Of a stretch of DNA of 64,000 nucleotides, positions 7,776 through 16,226 are shown in pieces. Location of the stretch: contig NZ_AYYR01000023.1 in assembly GCF_001435975.1 (NCBI RefSeq), positions 1 through 64,000 of the forward strand, in the 5' to 3' direction. The notes below the pieces were generated by a model, which was not told the origin of the DNA, did no database searches, and was given only the letters and a program-made list of their open reading frames with translations. This DNA is from Secundilactobacillus collinoides DSM 20515 = JCM 1123 (lineage in GTDB: Bacteria > Bacillota > Bacilli > Lactobacillales > Lactobacillaceae). The position numbers were made by a program, and so were the translations under genes. The stretch's first letter is position 1; every line of letters starts with the position of its first letter.

Positions 7776-7824
7776 GACAGACCCATCTGAAAATGCCAAA
7801 GGCGTTTTTAGATGGGTCTGCTTC
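7776..7824 (+). terminator. Long hairpin after uspA
   Basis: CAGACCCATCT and AGATGGGTCTG enclose a second paired segment (GAAAATGCC / GGCGTTTTT) around a 3-nt loop, giving a stem of ~20 bp. No clear T-run follows, so it may act as a terminator for either strand or as a 3' stabilising hairpin. Confidence 0.55.
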
Positions 7825-7843
7825 GTACCAGAAATGGACAAAA

Positions 7844-8020
7844 CTATTTCGCTGTAAAATTCGATTTAAAAATATAGCCGCAGGAAGGGCAGTGGTTCAT
7901 CCCATGATAAATGGTCATTGGACGGCGACACTGAGGGCAACTGCCACGGACACCGCGGGCAATCTTTTTAAATGTGGGTTTCTTTGGCTCATCAGCATGA
8001 GTCGTTTTTTCTTCGGTCAT
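7844..8020 (-). CDS. Small zinc-ribbon protein
   Basis: A 58-aa protein. The start at 8020 is preferred because GGGAGG lies 9 nt upstream; a GTG six codons earlier overlaps that site. Two CxxC pairs (CPQC near residue 28 and CPSC near residue 45) form a zinc ribbon after a charged Lys/Glu/Thr-rich N-terminus. Similar short zinc-ribbon proteins are common in lactobacilli and have no assigned task. It is separated from the operon at 8169-8983 by a terminator. Confidence 0.75.
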   Translation of the reverse strand: MTEEKTTHADEPKKPTFKKIARGVRGSCPQCRRPMTIYHGMNHCPSCGYIFKSNFTAK

Positions 8021-8110
8021 GGTTAAGGCCTCCCTCACGTTTAGTATACGCTTTTATGCGTGTTTACGATAATAATTGCGTATCAATGACGACATAGACG
8101 ACTGGTTATC

Positions 8111-8141
8111 AATAAAAAAAACCAGCATATGAATGCTGGTT
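8111..8141 (-). terminator. Terminator of the HPr-like operon
   Basis: On the minus strand AACCAGCAT pairs with ATGCTGGTT around a 4-nt loop and is followed by eight T (the stem's last two included). It lies ~30 nt after the 43-aa gene and ends the three-gene transcript. Confidence 0.85.
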
Positions 8142-8168
8142 CAATAGCAACTTGTATAACGCAACTTC

Positions 8169-8300
8169 TTAGTGGCAATCCTTGCGGGCTGCAGAAAGTT
8201 CAGTCAGCGCTTGAATCACTTGTTGCTGTTTTTCGTAATCGAGCTTAGTAAAGGCATCGATAAAGGTACTGTACGTTGTTTCAAAATTAGTGTCTGCCAT
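8169..8300 (-). CDS. 43-aa hypothetical protein, last gene of the HPr-like operon
   Basis: A short frame with a strong AGGAGG 8 nt before ATG, starting 17 nt after the upstream stop, and a terminator just behind it. The peptide is one predicted amphipathic helix pair: an N-terminal FETTYSTFIDAF, then KLDYEKQQQVIQALTELS, ending in a basic stretch and Cys-His. No signal or membrane segment. It is probably a small helical binding protein co-expressed with the HPr paralogue. No family recognised. Confidence 0.7.
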   Translation of the reverse strand: MADTNFETTYSTFIDAFTKLDYEKQQQVIQALTELSAARKDCH

Positions 8301-8317
8301 TTGATAAAACCTCCTGA

Positions 8318-8683
8318 TCAGCCGAGGAGCAATTGATGCGCCACTTTAATCTGTGGCGTTTGGCCTTGATGGTCGGCGACGATTTGTAAAATATCGGCCT
8401 TAGAAGGGACCTTAAGGACGTGTTCGTCCTCGCTCGTGGCGAAGTTTACATTGCACAGCAGATATTTTTCGGCATCCATTGCGTCATCAATATCGCGAAT
8501 GAGGTTGAGGGCCGGTTTGCCTGACATAAAGAACGACGCCGGTGCGGCAAATCGTTGGTAGGACACGTTGCCAAACTGGGTGATGCTTTTATGTTCTTCG
8601 GGATCGGCAAGAATGACTTTATAATTGATAGTGACCGTTTCACGGGTGACTCGATTATTAAAGTTGATAGTGTACTGATTCAA
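8318..8683 (-). CDS. Hypothetical protein, middle gene of the HPr-like operon
   Basis: A 121-aa protein starting at TTG with GGGAGG 9 nt upstream. The N-terminal ~30 residues alternate polar and hydrophobic residues (beta strands), followed by mixed alpha/beta sequence. No signal peptide, membrane span or known catalytic motif. It starts 33 nt after the HPr-like gene and is followed 17 nt later by the 43-aa gene, so the three are one transcript. Family not recognised. Confidence 0.75.
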   Translation of the reverse strand: MNQYTINFNNRVTRETVTINYKVILADPEEHKSITQFGNVSYQRFAAPASFFMSGKPALNLIRDIDDAMDAEKYLLCNVNFATSEDEHVLKVPSKADILQIVADHQGQTPQIKVAHQLLLG

Positions 8684-8716
8684 CGCGATTCCTCCCCAGC
8701 GATGAGCGATACGAGA

Positions 8717-8983
8717 CTAAAGCGTTTTGACGAATTTCTTGTCAGTTAGAGCAGAAATGACTTCTTGTAGTTGCGCATCGTCGCCCTCAACGCTGATTTC
8801 AATATCAGCGTCAGCAGGAACGCCGAGACTCATGACGCCAAGACTGCTGTTCGCAATTGTGGTGGTCCCGTTATACTTGAGCATAATCTTAAAGGTAAAG
8901 GTTGATAATTCATTGGTAAGTTGGTTAACAGTGTCGCCAGTTAGACCACCGTTAGCAATGACACGTACTTTTGTACTTTTCAA
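8717..8983 (-). CDS. HPr-like (Crh-like) protein lacking the catalytic histidine
   Basis: An 88-aa protein, exactly HPr size. The start TTG at 8983 is preferred (GAGGTG 6 nt upstream). The second half follows HPr closely: S-S-L-G-V-M-S-L-G-V at the regulatory Ser46 region, then I-E-I-S-V-E-G-D-D-A. In the first half the PTS site is lost: where HPr has G-I/L-H-A-R-P, this protein has G-L-T-G-D-T, so neither His15 nor Arg17 is present. It therefore cannot carry phosphate for sugar transport, while Ser46 could still be phosphorylated by HPr kinase. That is the pattern of Bacillus Crh, a CcpA cofactor. Whether it acts as one here is inference. Confidence 0.78.
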   Translation of the reverse strand: MKSTKVRVIANGGLTGDTVNQLTNELSTFTFKIMLKYNGTTTIANSSLGVMSLGVPADADIEISVEGDDAQLQEVISALTDKKFVKTL

Positions 8984-9095
8984 ATTGAACACCTCAACAT
9001 TCTCAAATTGGATGTGTAATCGCTACACACTACGTTAAATTTAACATAATGACGCTTTCATAGACAAGTAATTTGGACGAAAGTATAACACTTGT

Positions 9096-9308
9096 TTAAT
9101 TTACGATGGCGTCAAATCCATTGTATGCTACAACAAGCCCAAGCCAAAACGCACCGGCAAAAACGAGTAAAATTGCGCCAATAATGCCAAGGGCGCGCAT
9201 CCATTTTTGCAACGTTGGGCGTTCGCAAAAATGAGCGCCAACCAATCCGGCAATAATCACCAATCCGGCAAACAAAATATTATAAGTGTTTGAAGTTAGA
9301 AGTCTCAC
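9096..9308 (-). CDS. Small membrane protein, two spans
   Basis: A 70-aa protein. GTG at 9308 is chosen because GAGGA lies 8 nt upstream; longer versions have no ribosome binding site. Residues ~10-28 and ~42-64 are hydrophobic, with a short charged loop (ERPTLQKWMR) between them, so a two-span hairpin in the cytoplasmic membrane. No known family motif. It stands alone between the HPr-like operon and a divergent unknown gene. Function unknown. Confidence 0.65.
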   Translation of the reverse strand: MRLLTSNTYNILFAGLVIIAGLVGAHFCERPTLQKWMRALGIIGAILLVFAGAFWLGLVVAYNGFDAIVN

Positions 9309-9391
9309 AGGACACATCCTCACTTTACGTGTTAAAGTTATTTTAGCATGGTTCACGCACATTACAAGTGTGGTTTAAAGGGGGGTGCCAA

Positions 9392-9793
9392 ATGCGCTTT
9401 TCGGATTTAACACCAATTGAGTTAAGTGTATTATCACAATCATCTGTATATAGCAATTCACAACCCAGACCGCGTATACACGACCGACAGCTTGACTGGC
9501 GACGACTTTATACACTCATAAATGATAATTCTGAACAGTTGCTGGAAGTTAAAGCTGGTCTGGCAGAGGACTGGGTACGCACCCATGGCACTGTTTGGGA
9601 TGTGAAACAGGGCTTTCATCGACGGCCCAACGATACCTATGACTATGATGACACAGTGTTTTGGGGCTATTCTTCATGGGCGACCCCCGCAATCGTGGTT
9701 ACGTTTGCCGATGAACGCGAAGCCGCGTTTGCGCTCTACACCCATGGAAAGGATTATAATTATCACTACTTAGGTTACGGACAACTAGATTAA
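9392..9793 (+). CDS. Hypothetical protein upstream of mvaS
   Basis: A 133-aa protein. The ATG at 9392 has GGGGGTG 5 nt upstream, which excludes the longer frame. The sequence is rich in Tyr, Asp and Trp, with a central W-D-V-K-Q-G-F and a C-terminal aromatic cluster (DYNYHYLGYG). No signal peptide or membrane segment. It ends 13 nt before mvaS and has no terminator, so it is likely co-transcribed with it. Family not recognised. Confidence 0.7.
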   Translation: MRFSDLTPIELSVLSQSSVYSNSQPRPRIHDRQLDWRRLYTLINDNSEQLLEVKAGLAEDWVRTHGTVWDVKQGFHRRPNDTYDYDDTVFWGYSSWATPAIVVTFADEREAAFALYTHGKDYNYHYLGYGQLD

Positions 9794-9806
9794 AGGAGTA
9801 CTCAAG

Positions 9807-10976
9807 ATGCAAGTAGGAATTGACAAGATCGGCTTTTACGCACCCAGTCAGTATTTAGATTTGACTGAGTTAGCACAGGCTCGAGGCGAAGATCCAAACA
9901 AGTATTTGATCGGCATCGGTCAGAGTGAACAAGTTGTGATTCCAGTGACGCAGGATGTTGTGACTATGGCGGCCAGTGCGGCAAGTCAGGTGATCACGGA
10001 CGATAATCGCGAGAAAATTGCGATGGTGATTTTTGGGACGGAATCAGGCATTGATCACTCAAAGTCAGCTGCGATGTATTTAAAACGGCTGCTGCATCTT
10101 CCAGATCAGATTCGTGCCATTGAAGTTAAACAGGCGTGCTATGGAGCCACTTTCGGGGTCCAAACGGCTAAGGATTACGTTAAGGCAAATCCAGAAAAAC
10201 AGGTGTTGGTGATTGGTGCTGACATTGCCCGTTATGGGTTGAATACCCCTGGCGAGGTGACGCAGGGCGGCGGTGCCGTGGCAATGACGATTGCTGCAGC
10301 TCCGCAAATTTTGGCTCTGGATGACGCGACAAGTTTTCGTTCTGAGGATATCATGGACTTTTGGCGGCCTTTGTATCGAACCGAGGCACTGGTTGACGGC
10401 CGATATTCAGAAAATATCTACGTAGATTTCTTTCAGGCCGTTTTTCACGATTATTGCAAAACGACAGGCCGAACGATTGCTGATTTTGCCGCGCTGACCT
10501 ACCATCTGCCATTTACAAAAATGGGATTGAAGGGGTTACGGTCAGTTTTGCCTGAGGCTAGCGACACTCAGCAAACGCGATTGAAGGCTAACTTTGAAGC
10601 TAGTCGGGTCTACAATCGTCGCGTCGGCAACTTGTACACTGGGTCACTCTATTTGAGCTTAATGTCATTGCTGGCGAACGCTGCGTTAGCGACTGGAGAT
10701 CGCATCGGGCTGTTTAGCTACGGGTCAGGTGCTGAAGGCGAATTTTATAGTGGCACCTTGGTGCAATCGACACCAGCACTTGCTGCCAAGCAACAGTTCG
10801 ATGCCTACTTTAAAAAGCGAACAAAATTGTCAGTTGCCGAGTATGAAAGTTGCTTCAAGCGGCAATTGCCAAACCATGACGTTCTGCTTGACACAAAGGC
10901 GGATGATGCACGGTTTGTATTAACTGGCATCAAACATGATCAGCGGCAATATGTTGATCGGAGCCACACTGAATAA
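9807..10976 (+). CDS. mvaS: Hydroxymethylglutaryl-CoA synthase
   Basis: A 389-aa protein of normal bacterial MvaS length with AAGGAG before ATG. It condenses acetyl-CoA with acetoacetyl-CoA to HMG-CoA, the first committed step of the mevalonate route to isoprenoids used by lactobacilli. Key residues are visible: the N-terminal GIDKIGFYAP, the nucleophilic Cys in KQACYGAT (residue ~111), a His in YHLPFTKMG (~233), and the GSLYLSL and SYGSGAEGEF segments of the C-terminal thiolase-like half. The isoprenoid flow continues to UppS encoded at 24.6 kb. Cotranscribed with the small gene before it. Confidence 0.96.
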   Translation: MQVGIDKIGFYAPSQYLDLTELAQARGEDPNKYLIGIGQSEQVVIPVTQDVVTMAASAASQVITDDNREKIAMVIFGTESGIDHSKSAAMYLKRLLHLPDQIRAIEVKQACYGATFGVQTAKDYVKANPEKQVLVIGADIARYGLNTPGEVTQGGGAVAMTIAAAPQILALDDATSFRSEDIMDFWRPLYRTEALVDGRYSENIYVDFFQAVFHDYCKTTGRTIADFAALTYHLPFTKMGLKGLRSVLPEASDTQQTRLKANFEASRVYNRRVGNLYTGSLYLSLMSLLANAALATGDRIGLFSYGSGAEGEFYSGTLVQSTPALAAKQQFDAYFKKRTKLSVAEYESCFKRQLPNHDVLLDTKADDARFVLTGIKHDQRQYVDRSHTE

Positions 10977-10987
10977 TGTAAGATACA

Positions 10988-11028
10988 AAAAGGCTCGAGC
11001 CATCGCAATGATGACCCGGGTCTTTTAT
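10988..11028. terminator. Bidirectional terminator between mvaS and lexA
   Basis: AAAAGGCTCGAGCCATC and GATGACCCGGGTCTTTT pair imperfectly around a short loop, with A-runs on one side and T-runs on the other. It serves both convergent genes. Confidence 0.75.
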
Positions 11029-11034
11029 AGTTCC

Positions 11035-11664
11035 TTATTGAATGTGGTCCCGATAAACACCGATCACTTTACCCAAAATCGTGACAGTGTCTAAAATAAT
11101 GGGTGCCATGGTGTCATTGGCTGGTTGTAAACGGTAATAATTGTCTTCCTTGTAAAATCGTTTGCAAGTGGCTTCGTTGTCCTCAGTCATGGCAATCACG
11201 ATGTCGCCATTGTCAGCGCTGTGCTGCTTTTTGACAATGACTTTATCGCCGTTCAAGATGGCGTCATTGATCATACTTTCGCCACGGATGGTCAGCATGA
11301 ATAAGTCGCTTGCTTCATCCTCAAGTTCGTCAGGAATTGGAAAGTAATCTACGGCTTCCTGAACCGCTAAGATCGGCTGACCGGCAGTGACGGTTCCCAA
11401 AACGGGAATTTTAGTGGGTGTCAATTGAATACCTAACGCGTCAATGCCATTGTCAGTGACTTCCAGAGCCCGAGGTTTTGTCGGATCCTTAATCAGGTAC
11501 CCCTTTTTAGTTAGCCGAGCAATGTGGCCGTGAACGGTGGACGTAGAACTGAGACCGACTGCTTCGCCGATTTCACGAACAGTCGGCGGATAGCCGTGTT
11601 CCTGTGTCTGATCATAAATATATTGCAAAATGGAGAGTTGTTTTGTCTCGGAAGATTTTGTCAT
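11035..11664 (-). CDS. lexA: LexA repressor of the SOS response
   Basis: A 209-aa protein; the ATG at 11664 with GAGGT upstream gives normal LexA length. Residues ~1-70 form the winged-helix DNA-binding domain ([14 protein letters not shown]). Residues ~85-205 form the S24 self-cleavage domain: cleavage site Ala-Gly in VTAGQP, catalytic Ser in GESMIND, and Lys in VIVKKQ. RecA filaments induce self-cleavage and derepress DNA repair. A LexA box lies in its own promoter region, so autoregulation is expected, and the divergent DUF896 gene is also SOS-linked in Bacillus. Confidence 0.97.
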   Translation of the reverse strand: MTKSSETKQLSILQYIYDQTQEHGYPPTVREIGEAVGLSSTSTVHGHIARLTKKGYLIKDPTKPRALEVTDNGIDALGIQLTPTKIPVLGTVTAGQPILAVQEAVDYFPIPDELEDEASDLFMLTIRGESMINDAILNGDKVIVKKQHSADNGDIVIAMTEDNEATCKRFYKEDNYYRLQPANDTMAPIILDTVTILGKVIGVYRDHIQ

Positions 11665-11726
11665 GGATTTACCTCGAAAGTTCGTTGTTTTATTGGGTTT
11701 ATTGTACCATGATTTCTTGTGAACTT

Positions 11727-11740
11727 CAAACAAACGTTCG
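11727..11740. promoter_or_regulatory. LexA box between lexA and the DUF896 gene
   Basis: On the minus strand the 14-mer reads CGAACGTTTGTTTG, close to the Gram-positive consensus CGAAC-R-N-R-Y-GTTYC. It lies 63 nt before the lexA start and ~95 nt before the divergent gene, so it can control both. Confidence 0.65.
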
Positions 11741-11833
11741 GTTAACAGCATTTGTACATGATTAGTGGTCATTTCAATTGTTAATTGAGTCGAAAGCTGG
11801 TAAAATGTTTAACTGCGTGTAAGGAGTGATCAT

Positions 11834-12079
11834 ATGGCAGATGATGAAATGAAAAAATTAATTCCTCGAATCAATGAATTAGCCAAAAAGGCTAAAGAGG
11901 ACGGCTTAAGTGAAGTCGAAGAGCTCGAGCGTAAGAAACTACGAAAACGTTATTTAGAAAAGTTCCGTGAGAGTTTTAAGAGTCAAATCGAAATGGTTCG
12001 TGTTTTCGATAAAGCAGGAAAAGAAGTCACCCCTAAAAAGGTTCAAAAAATTCAACGCAAGAAGGGCCTGCGTGACTAA
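11834..12079 (+). CDS. DUF896 family protein (YnzC-like)
   Basis: An 81-aa basic protein with AAGGAG before ATG. It shows the DUF896 pattern: an N-terminal I-x-R-I-N-E-L-A-K-K-A-K followed by L-S-x-x-E, a K-x-L-R-K-R-Y-L-E-x-F-R helix, then a C-terminal conserved FDKAGKEVTP. In Bacillus subtilis the relative YnzC belongs to the SOS-controlled yneA operon next to lexA. The divergent arrangement with lexA and the LexA box at 11727 agree with that. Its molecular role is not established. Confidence 0.9.
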   Translation: MADDEMKKLIPRINELAKKAKEDGLSEVEELERKKLRKRYLEKFRESFKSQIEMVRVFDKAGKEVTPKKVQKIQRKKGLRD

Positions 12080-12168
12080 TTTTTGAGATATTTCCAGAAC
12101 CGCTTTTCATTTCAAGCGGAATTGTGTAATATTGTTTAAGGAAGTTTTAAAAAAGGAGGCACATCCGC

Positions 12169-12396
12169 TTGTCAACTGGTATTTGGATATTGATCGTTGC
12201 AATCGCACTGATTGTTGGTCTTGCCGGCGGGTTCTTCGGTGCACGTCGCTACATGGAGAAGTACATCAAAGAAAACCCACCGTTTAACGAAGATCAACTT
12301 CGGACGATGATGATGCAGATGGGACAACGCCCATCTGAAAAGAAACTGCGTCAGATGATGAACAGCATGAAACAACAAGACACGAGCAAAAAATAA
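12169..12396 (+). CDS. YneF family membrane protein (UPF0154)
   Basis: A 75-aa protein starting at TTG with AAAGGAGG upstream. An N-terminal hydrophobic helix (residues ~5-26, WILIVAIALIVGLAGGFFGA) is followed by the conserved RRYMEKYIKENPPFNEDQLRTMMMQMGQRPSEKKL block of the family. A single-span membrane protein of unknown task. YneF genes usually neighbour lexA and ynzC in Bacillales and lactobacilli, as seen here. A perfect terminator follows. Confidence 0.92.
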   Translation: MSTGIWILIVAIALIVGLAGGFFGARRYMEKYIKENPPFNEDQLRTMMMQMGQRPSEKKLRQMMNSMKQQDTSKK

Positions 12397-12406
12397 GTCG
12401 ATAATT

Positions 12407-12440
12407 GAGTCAGGACCGAAATCGGTCCTGACTCTTTATT
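12407..12440 (+). terminator. Terminator after the YneF gene
   Basis: A perfect 13-bp stem GAGTCAGGACCGA / TCGGTCCTGACTC with a 2-nt gap plus flanking A/T, followed by a T-rich tail. Confidence 0.9.
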
Positions 12441-12681
12441 TTGAGCATTGGGACGTTGAAGCCTGACGCAAACAAGTCGTGTTCGCAACCCAGGAGGTCT
12501 CAGCTAATTATTCCACGTTGAATCATTAACCGAGGCTTCCTATTTGGTTTGGTCACGCGTGCGGGTAACAACTTTAAGAACAAACGGCCGTTAAGGTGTC
12601 GTTTAAGTCTCCTGTGACGGACTGTGATACGCTAGACCTATTTGATATTTAAGTATTGGAAAGAGATGTGAAGAAGGTACC

Positions 12682-14430
12682 ATGGGAATTTTTCGAAAAC
12701 TGGGCTGGTATTTTAAACGGGAACGGCGCACTTATCTGATTGGTGTGCTGGGCTTATTACTGACCGCTTTATTTGCCATCATCCCACCACGGCTGATCGG
12801 GATGGTCGTGGATGCGATTCATGACCACAGTTTAACTGGTCAGCGACTGGCCTTATTTTTAACGATACTTGTCGTTGCGGCAATCGGTCAATACGTGACC
12901 CGGTACATGTGGCGCACCGCTATTTGGGGGGCAGCAGCTGAGCTGGAAAGGTTGTTGCGGACCCGATTATTCAAGCATTACATGATTATGGATCAAGCGT
13001 TTTATCAGCGTTATCGGACAGGTGATCTGATGGCTCGGGCAACGAATGATCTGCAAGCTATTCAACGGGTTGCCGGTGGTGGGATTTTGCAATTTGCGGA
13101 TTCCATTATTACTGGTGGCACAACGCTGATCGCCATGATGACACTGGTGAATTGGCGGTTGACGCTGATTGCCGTACTGCCGTTTCCGTTACTTGCAGTG
13201 ATGGCTTTTTATCTTGGTCAAAAAATGAACATCGCGTTTCGTGATTCGCAGGCAGCTTTTTCTCGGCTGAACAACAAGGCACAGGAAAGCATCACCGGAA
13301 TCAAGGTCATCAAAAGTTTGGGACAAGAGCGCGAAGATATGGCTGATTTTAACCAGCAGGTCGATGAAACCATTAACGTGAATTGGCGAGTTAATCGCCT
13401 GGATGCGATGTTTGATCCATTAACAACGTTGATCATTGCGCTGGCCTATGTCGCCACAATCATTATCGGCGGGTCACTCGTTGTTCACGGAACGATCACG
13501 ATTGGGAATCTGGTCACCTTTATCACGTATTTGGCCATGATGGTTTGGCCGATTTTTGCCGTTGGCATGCTGTTCAACACGCTTGAACGCGGGAACGCCA
13601 GTTATGACCGGGTCATGCATTTGCTGAACGAAAAACCGGAAGTGAGCCTTGGTAACAGTGGCCGCAGTGCTGCGCCAGAAGGTGATCTGAATTTTGCGAT
13701 TCAACAATTTCAGTATCCTGGTGATGATCAACCGAGTTTACATGACGTGACATTTTCGGTGAAACAGGGTCAGACGCTGGGAATTGTCGGCCGGGTCGGG
13801 TCCGGGAAATCAACAATTATGCGGTTGATCCTCAGGCAGTTTGAACACTACCAAGGCCGGATTCGAATGGCTGGCGATGATATTCGAGATTACCAGTTGG
13901 ATGCCTATCTGCCAGCAATCGGGTACGTGCCCCAGGATAGTTTCTTGTTTTCTGATTCAGTTCGTGAAAACATCGCGTTTGCGCGACCGGATGCAACGAT
14001 GGCTGAGGTGGAAGCCGTGGCTGAAAAGAGCGACCTTGCCCACCAGATCAGCCAGTTTCCGGATGGATATGAGACGCAGGTCGGTGAAGATGGTATTTCG
14101 CTGTCCGGTGGTCAACGGCAGCGGTTGGCAATTGCCCGGGCTCTGATGATCGATCCGGAATTATTGATTTTAGATGATGCTTTATCAGCTGTCGATGCCG
14201 AAACGGAGAGTCAGATTTTGGGACAGCTTCGGGCAGACCGTCAACACAAAACAACGATTATTGCGGCCCACAGGTTGAGTTCGGTAATGCACGCAGATGA
14301 GATCATTGTGATGGACGGCGGGCACATTGTTGAGCGCGGCGATCACGCGTCGCTGATGGCTGGCAATGGCTGGTACCGGCAGATGTTTGACCGGCAAGCT
14401 TTGCAACTCAAGGTTAGGGGGGAAGAGTGA
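12682..14430 (+). CDS. Heterodimeric ABC exporter, first half-transporter
   Basis: A 582-aa half-transporter: six membrane helices (residues ~15-310) and a nucleotide-binding domain (~345-575). Walker A reads GRVGSGKST, the signature is the canonical LSGGQ, and Walker B is LLILDD, where the residue that should be the catalytic Glu is Asp. This marks the degenerate-site subunit of exporters such as LmrCD, BmrCD or TM287/288. The second half begins in a TGATG overlap, so the two form one heterodimer. The substrate (drugs, lipids or peptides) cannot be read from sequence. GAAGG precedes the ATG. Confidence 0.92.
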   Translation: MGIFRKLGWYFKRERRTYLIGVLGLLLTALFAIIPPRLIGMVVDAIHDHSLTGQRLALFLTILVVAAIGQYVTRYMWRTAIWGAAAELERLLRTRLFKHYMIMDQAFYQRYRTGDLMARATNDLQAIQRVAGGGILQFADSIITGGTTLIAMMTLVNWRLTLIAVLPFPLLAVMAFYLGQKMNIAFRDSQAAFSRLNNKAQESITGIKVIKSLGQEREDMADFNQQVDETINVNWRVNRLDAMFDPLTTLIIALAYVATIIIGGSLVVHGTITIGNLVTFITYLAMMVWPIFAVGMLFNTLERGNASYDRVMHLLNEKPEVSLGNSGRSAAPEGDLNFAIQQFQYPGDDQPSLHDVTFSVKQGQTLGIVGRVGSGKSTIMRLILRQFEHYQGRIRMAGDDIRDYQLDAYLPAIGYVPQDSFLFSDSVRENIAFARPDATMAEVEAVAEKSDLAHQISQFPDGYETQVGEDGISLSGGQRQRLAIARALMIDPELLILDDALSAVDAETESQILGQLRADRQHKTTIIAAHRLSSVMHADEIIVMDGGHIVERGDHASLMAGNGWYRQMFDRQALQLKVRGEE

Positions 14431-16223
14431 TGAAGGAAACAAAACACGAATCAGCATGGGCGAAATCACTGCCCGTCAAGGACCAGTTTCGAATTGTCGG
14501 CAAGCTGATCGGGTTCGCGAAACCGTACTGGCGGCACTTCATTGCTGCCATCGTTTTGGCGGCGGCTGTCAGCGTTGTCAACATCTATCTCCCGACAATC
14601 ATTCGAATCTACATGGATACTTACCTCAAGGTTGGCAAAGCGCATTACGGTATTATGTGGTTCTTTGCTGGTTTATATTTATTTGCGATGATCGTCAAAG
14701 CCGTCATGCAGTTCGGCCAAGACTTTTTGTACAGCATGGGTGCCGAGTACATGCTGGAAAATGTTCGGCGGCGGATATTTGCTAAACTGCACCGCTTAGG
14801 CATGCGGTATTTTGATCAGGTGCCAAGCGGGTCGATTGTCTCTCGGCTGACGAACGATACGATGTCGTTTTCAACGTTTTGGCAGTTGTTCAGCAGTTTG
14901 ATCGTGGCGGCTTTCTCAGTCGTGTCCTGCGCGGTCGCGATGTTTATGTTAAACAAAACGGTGGCCCTGTGGCTGCTGGTCTTCATGCCGCTTCTCTTGA
15001 TCGTTATCTGGTACTACCAGCGCTATAGCTCACGAGTTTATCGACGGATGCGGGAACGGTTAAGTGAACTTAATGCACGACTTGCGGAGGCCATTACCGG
15101 TGTCAGCACCATTCAGCAGTTCAGACAGGGCAAGCGGATGAGCAACGAATTCAGTCACACCAACAACGCTTATTTTGACACCCGAAAAGCCATGATTCGT
15201 ATCAACGCCCTGTTGTTAAGTCCCATCATTAATCTGTTTTATGCGTTAGGGGTCGTCGTTGTTCTGGGATTATTTGGTGTCAAGGGCCTCAACGGTTACG
15301 TCCCAGCGGGGATGATCTACGCCTTTATTACGTACGTGGATAATTTTTATAATCCTATGACTTCGATGATGGATAATTTGAGTGATTTCCAAGATGGGGT
15401 TGTTTCGGGCTCACGTGTCATTAAACTGTTAAACGATAAAACGGCTGCCCCCGCCCAAACTCCGCAACCTGACAGGACGATAACGGATGGTAAGATCGAG
15501 TTTCGCCACGTGACCTTTGCCTACGATGGTGAAAATCCTGTTTTGAACGACGTTTCCTTTACTGCCGAACCGGGGCAGACCGTTGCCTTGGTTGGTGAGA
15601 CTGGGAGCGGAAAAACGTCAACCATTAACGTTTTGATGCGTTTTTACGAGTATCAATCAGGTGATGTACTGATCGATGGTCATAGTATCCGGGAATACGA
15701 AATAAAAGAATTGCGGCAAAAAATGGGACTGGTCCTGCAGGAACCGTTTCTTTTTTATGGCACGGTAGCGTCAAACATCCGAATGTTTAACGAGTCGCTT
15801 TCAGACCAACAGGTTCGAGCGGCTGCGCGGTTTGTGAATGCTGACACCTTTATCGAAAACCTGCCACGCGGGTATGACTCCCGGGTGATAGAGCGCGGCA
15901 GCGGCTACTCTAGTGGGCAGCGACAATTGATTTCGTTTGCCCGCACGGTCGCCACTGATCCAAAGATTTTGATTCTGGATGAAGCGACTGCCAATATTGA
16001 TACGGAAACGGAGCAAACGATTCAAAACAGCCTGAATCAAATGCGTGCCGGTAGAACAACCATTGCGATTGCCCACCGCCTGTCAACGATTCAAAATGCT
16101 GATTTGATTTTGGTCCTGTCGAAGGGCCGCATTGTTGAACGCGGTACAAACGATGAACTGATGCAGCAGCATGGCGTTTATTACGATATGATCCAGTTGC
16201 AGAATACGGCGCATTTGGATTAG
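14430..16223 (+). CDS. Heterodimeric ABC exporter, second half-transporter
   Basis: A 597-aa half-transporter starting at the ATG inside the TGATG overlap with the upstream stop (a GTG one codon earlier is also open). Six membrane helices (~35-325) precede the nucleotide-binding domain (~355-590). Walker A is GETGSGKTS, Walker B LILDEAT keeps the catalytic Glu, and the signature reads YSSGQ instead of LSGGQ. With its partner's Asp this gives one consensus and one degenerate ATP site, as in LmrD/BmrD-type pairs. A 114-nt hairpin element starts 3 nt after its stop codon. Confidence 0.92.
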   Translation: MKETKHESAWAKSLPVKDQFRIVGKLIGFAKPYWRHFIAAIVLAAAVSVVNIYLPTIIRIYMDTYLKVGKAHYGIMWFFAGLYLFAMIVKAVMQFGQDFLYSMGAEYMLENVRRRIFAKLHRLGMRYFDQVPSGSIVSRLTNDTMSFSTFWQLFSSLIVAAFSVVSCAVAMFMLNKTVALWLLVFMPLLLIVIWYYQRYSSRVYRRMRERLSELNARLAEAITGVSTIQQFRQGKRMSNEFSHTNNAYFDTRKAMIRINALLLSPIINLFYALGVVVVLGLFGVKGLNGYVPAGMIYAFITYVDNFYNPMTSMMDNLSDFQDGVVSGSRVIKLLNDKTAAPAQTPQPDRTITDGKIEFRHVTFAYDGENPVLNDVSFTAEPGQTVALVGETGSGKTSTINVLMRFYEYQSGDVLIDGHSIREYEIKELRQKMGLVLQEPFLFYGTVASNIRMFNESLSDQQVRAAARFVNADTFIENLPRGYDSRVIERGSGYSSGQRQLISFARTVATDPKILILDEATANIDTETEQTIQNSLNQMRAGRTTIAIAHRLSTIQNADLILVLSKGRIVERGTNDELMQQHGVYYDMIQLQNTAHLD

Positions 16224-16226
16224 AGA

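Noticed and set aside
7748-8026. + strand 92-codon frame after uspA
   Set aside because: Covers the uspA hairpin and the antisense of the zinc-ribbon gene; no ribosome binding site.
14366-14785. + strand 139-codon frame across the ABC subunit junction
   Set aside because: Out-of-frame shadow of two clear ABC genes; no homology pattern.
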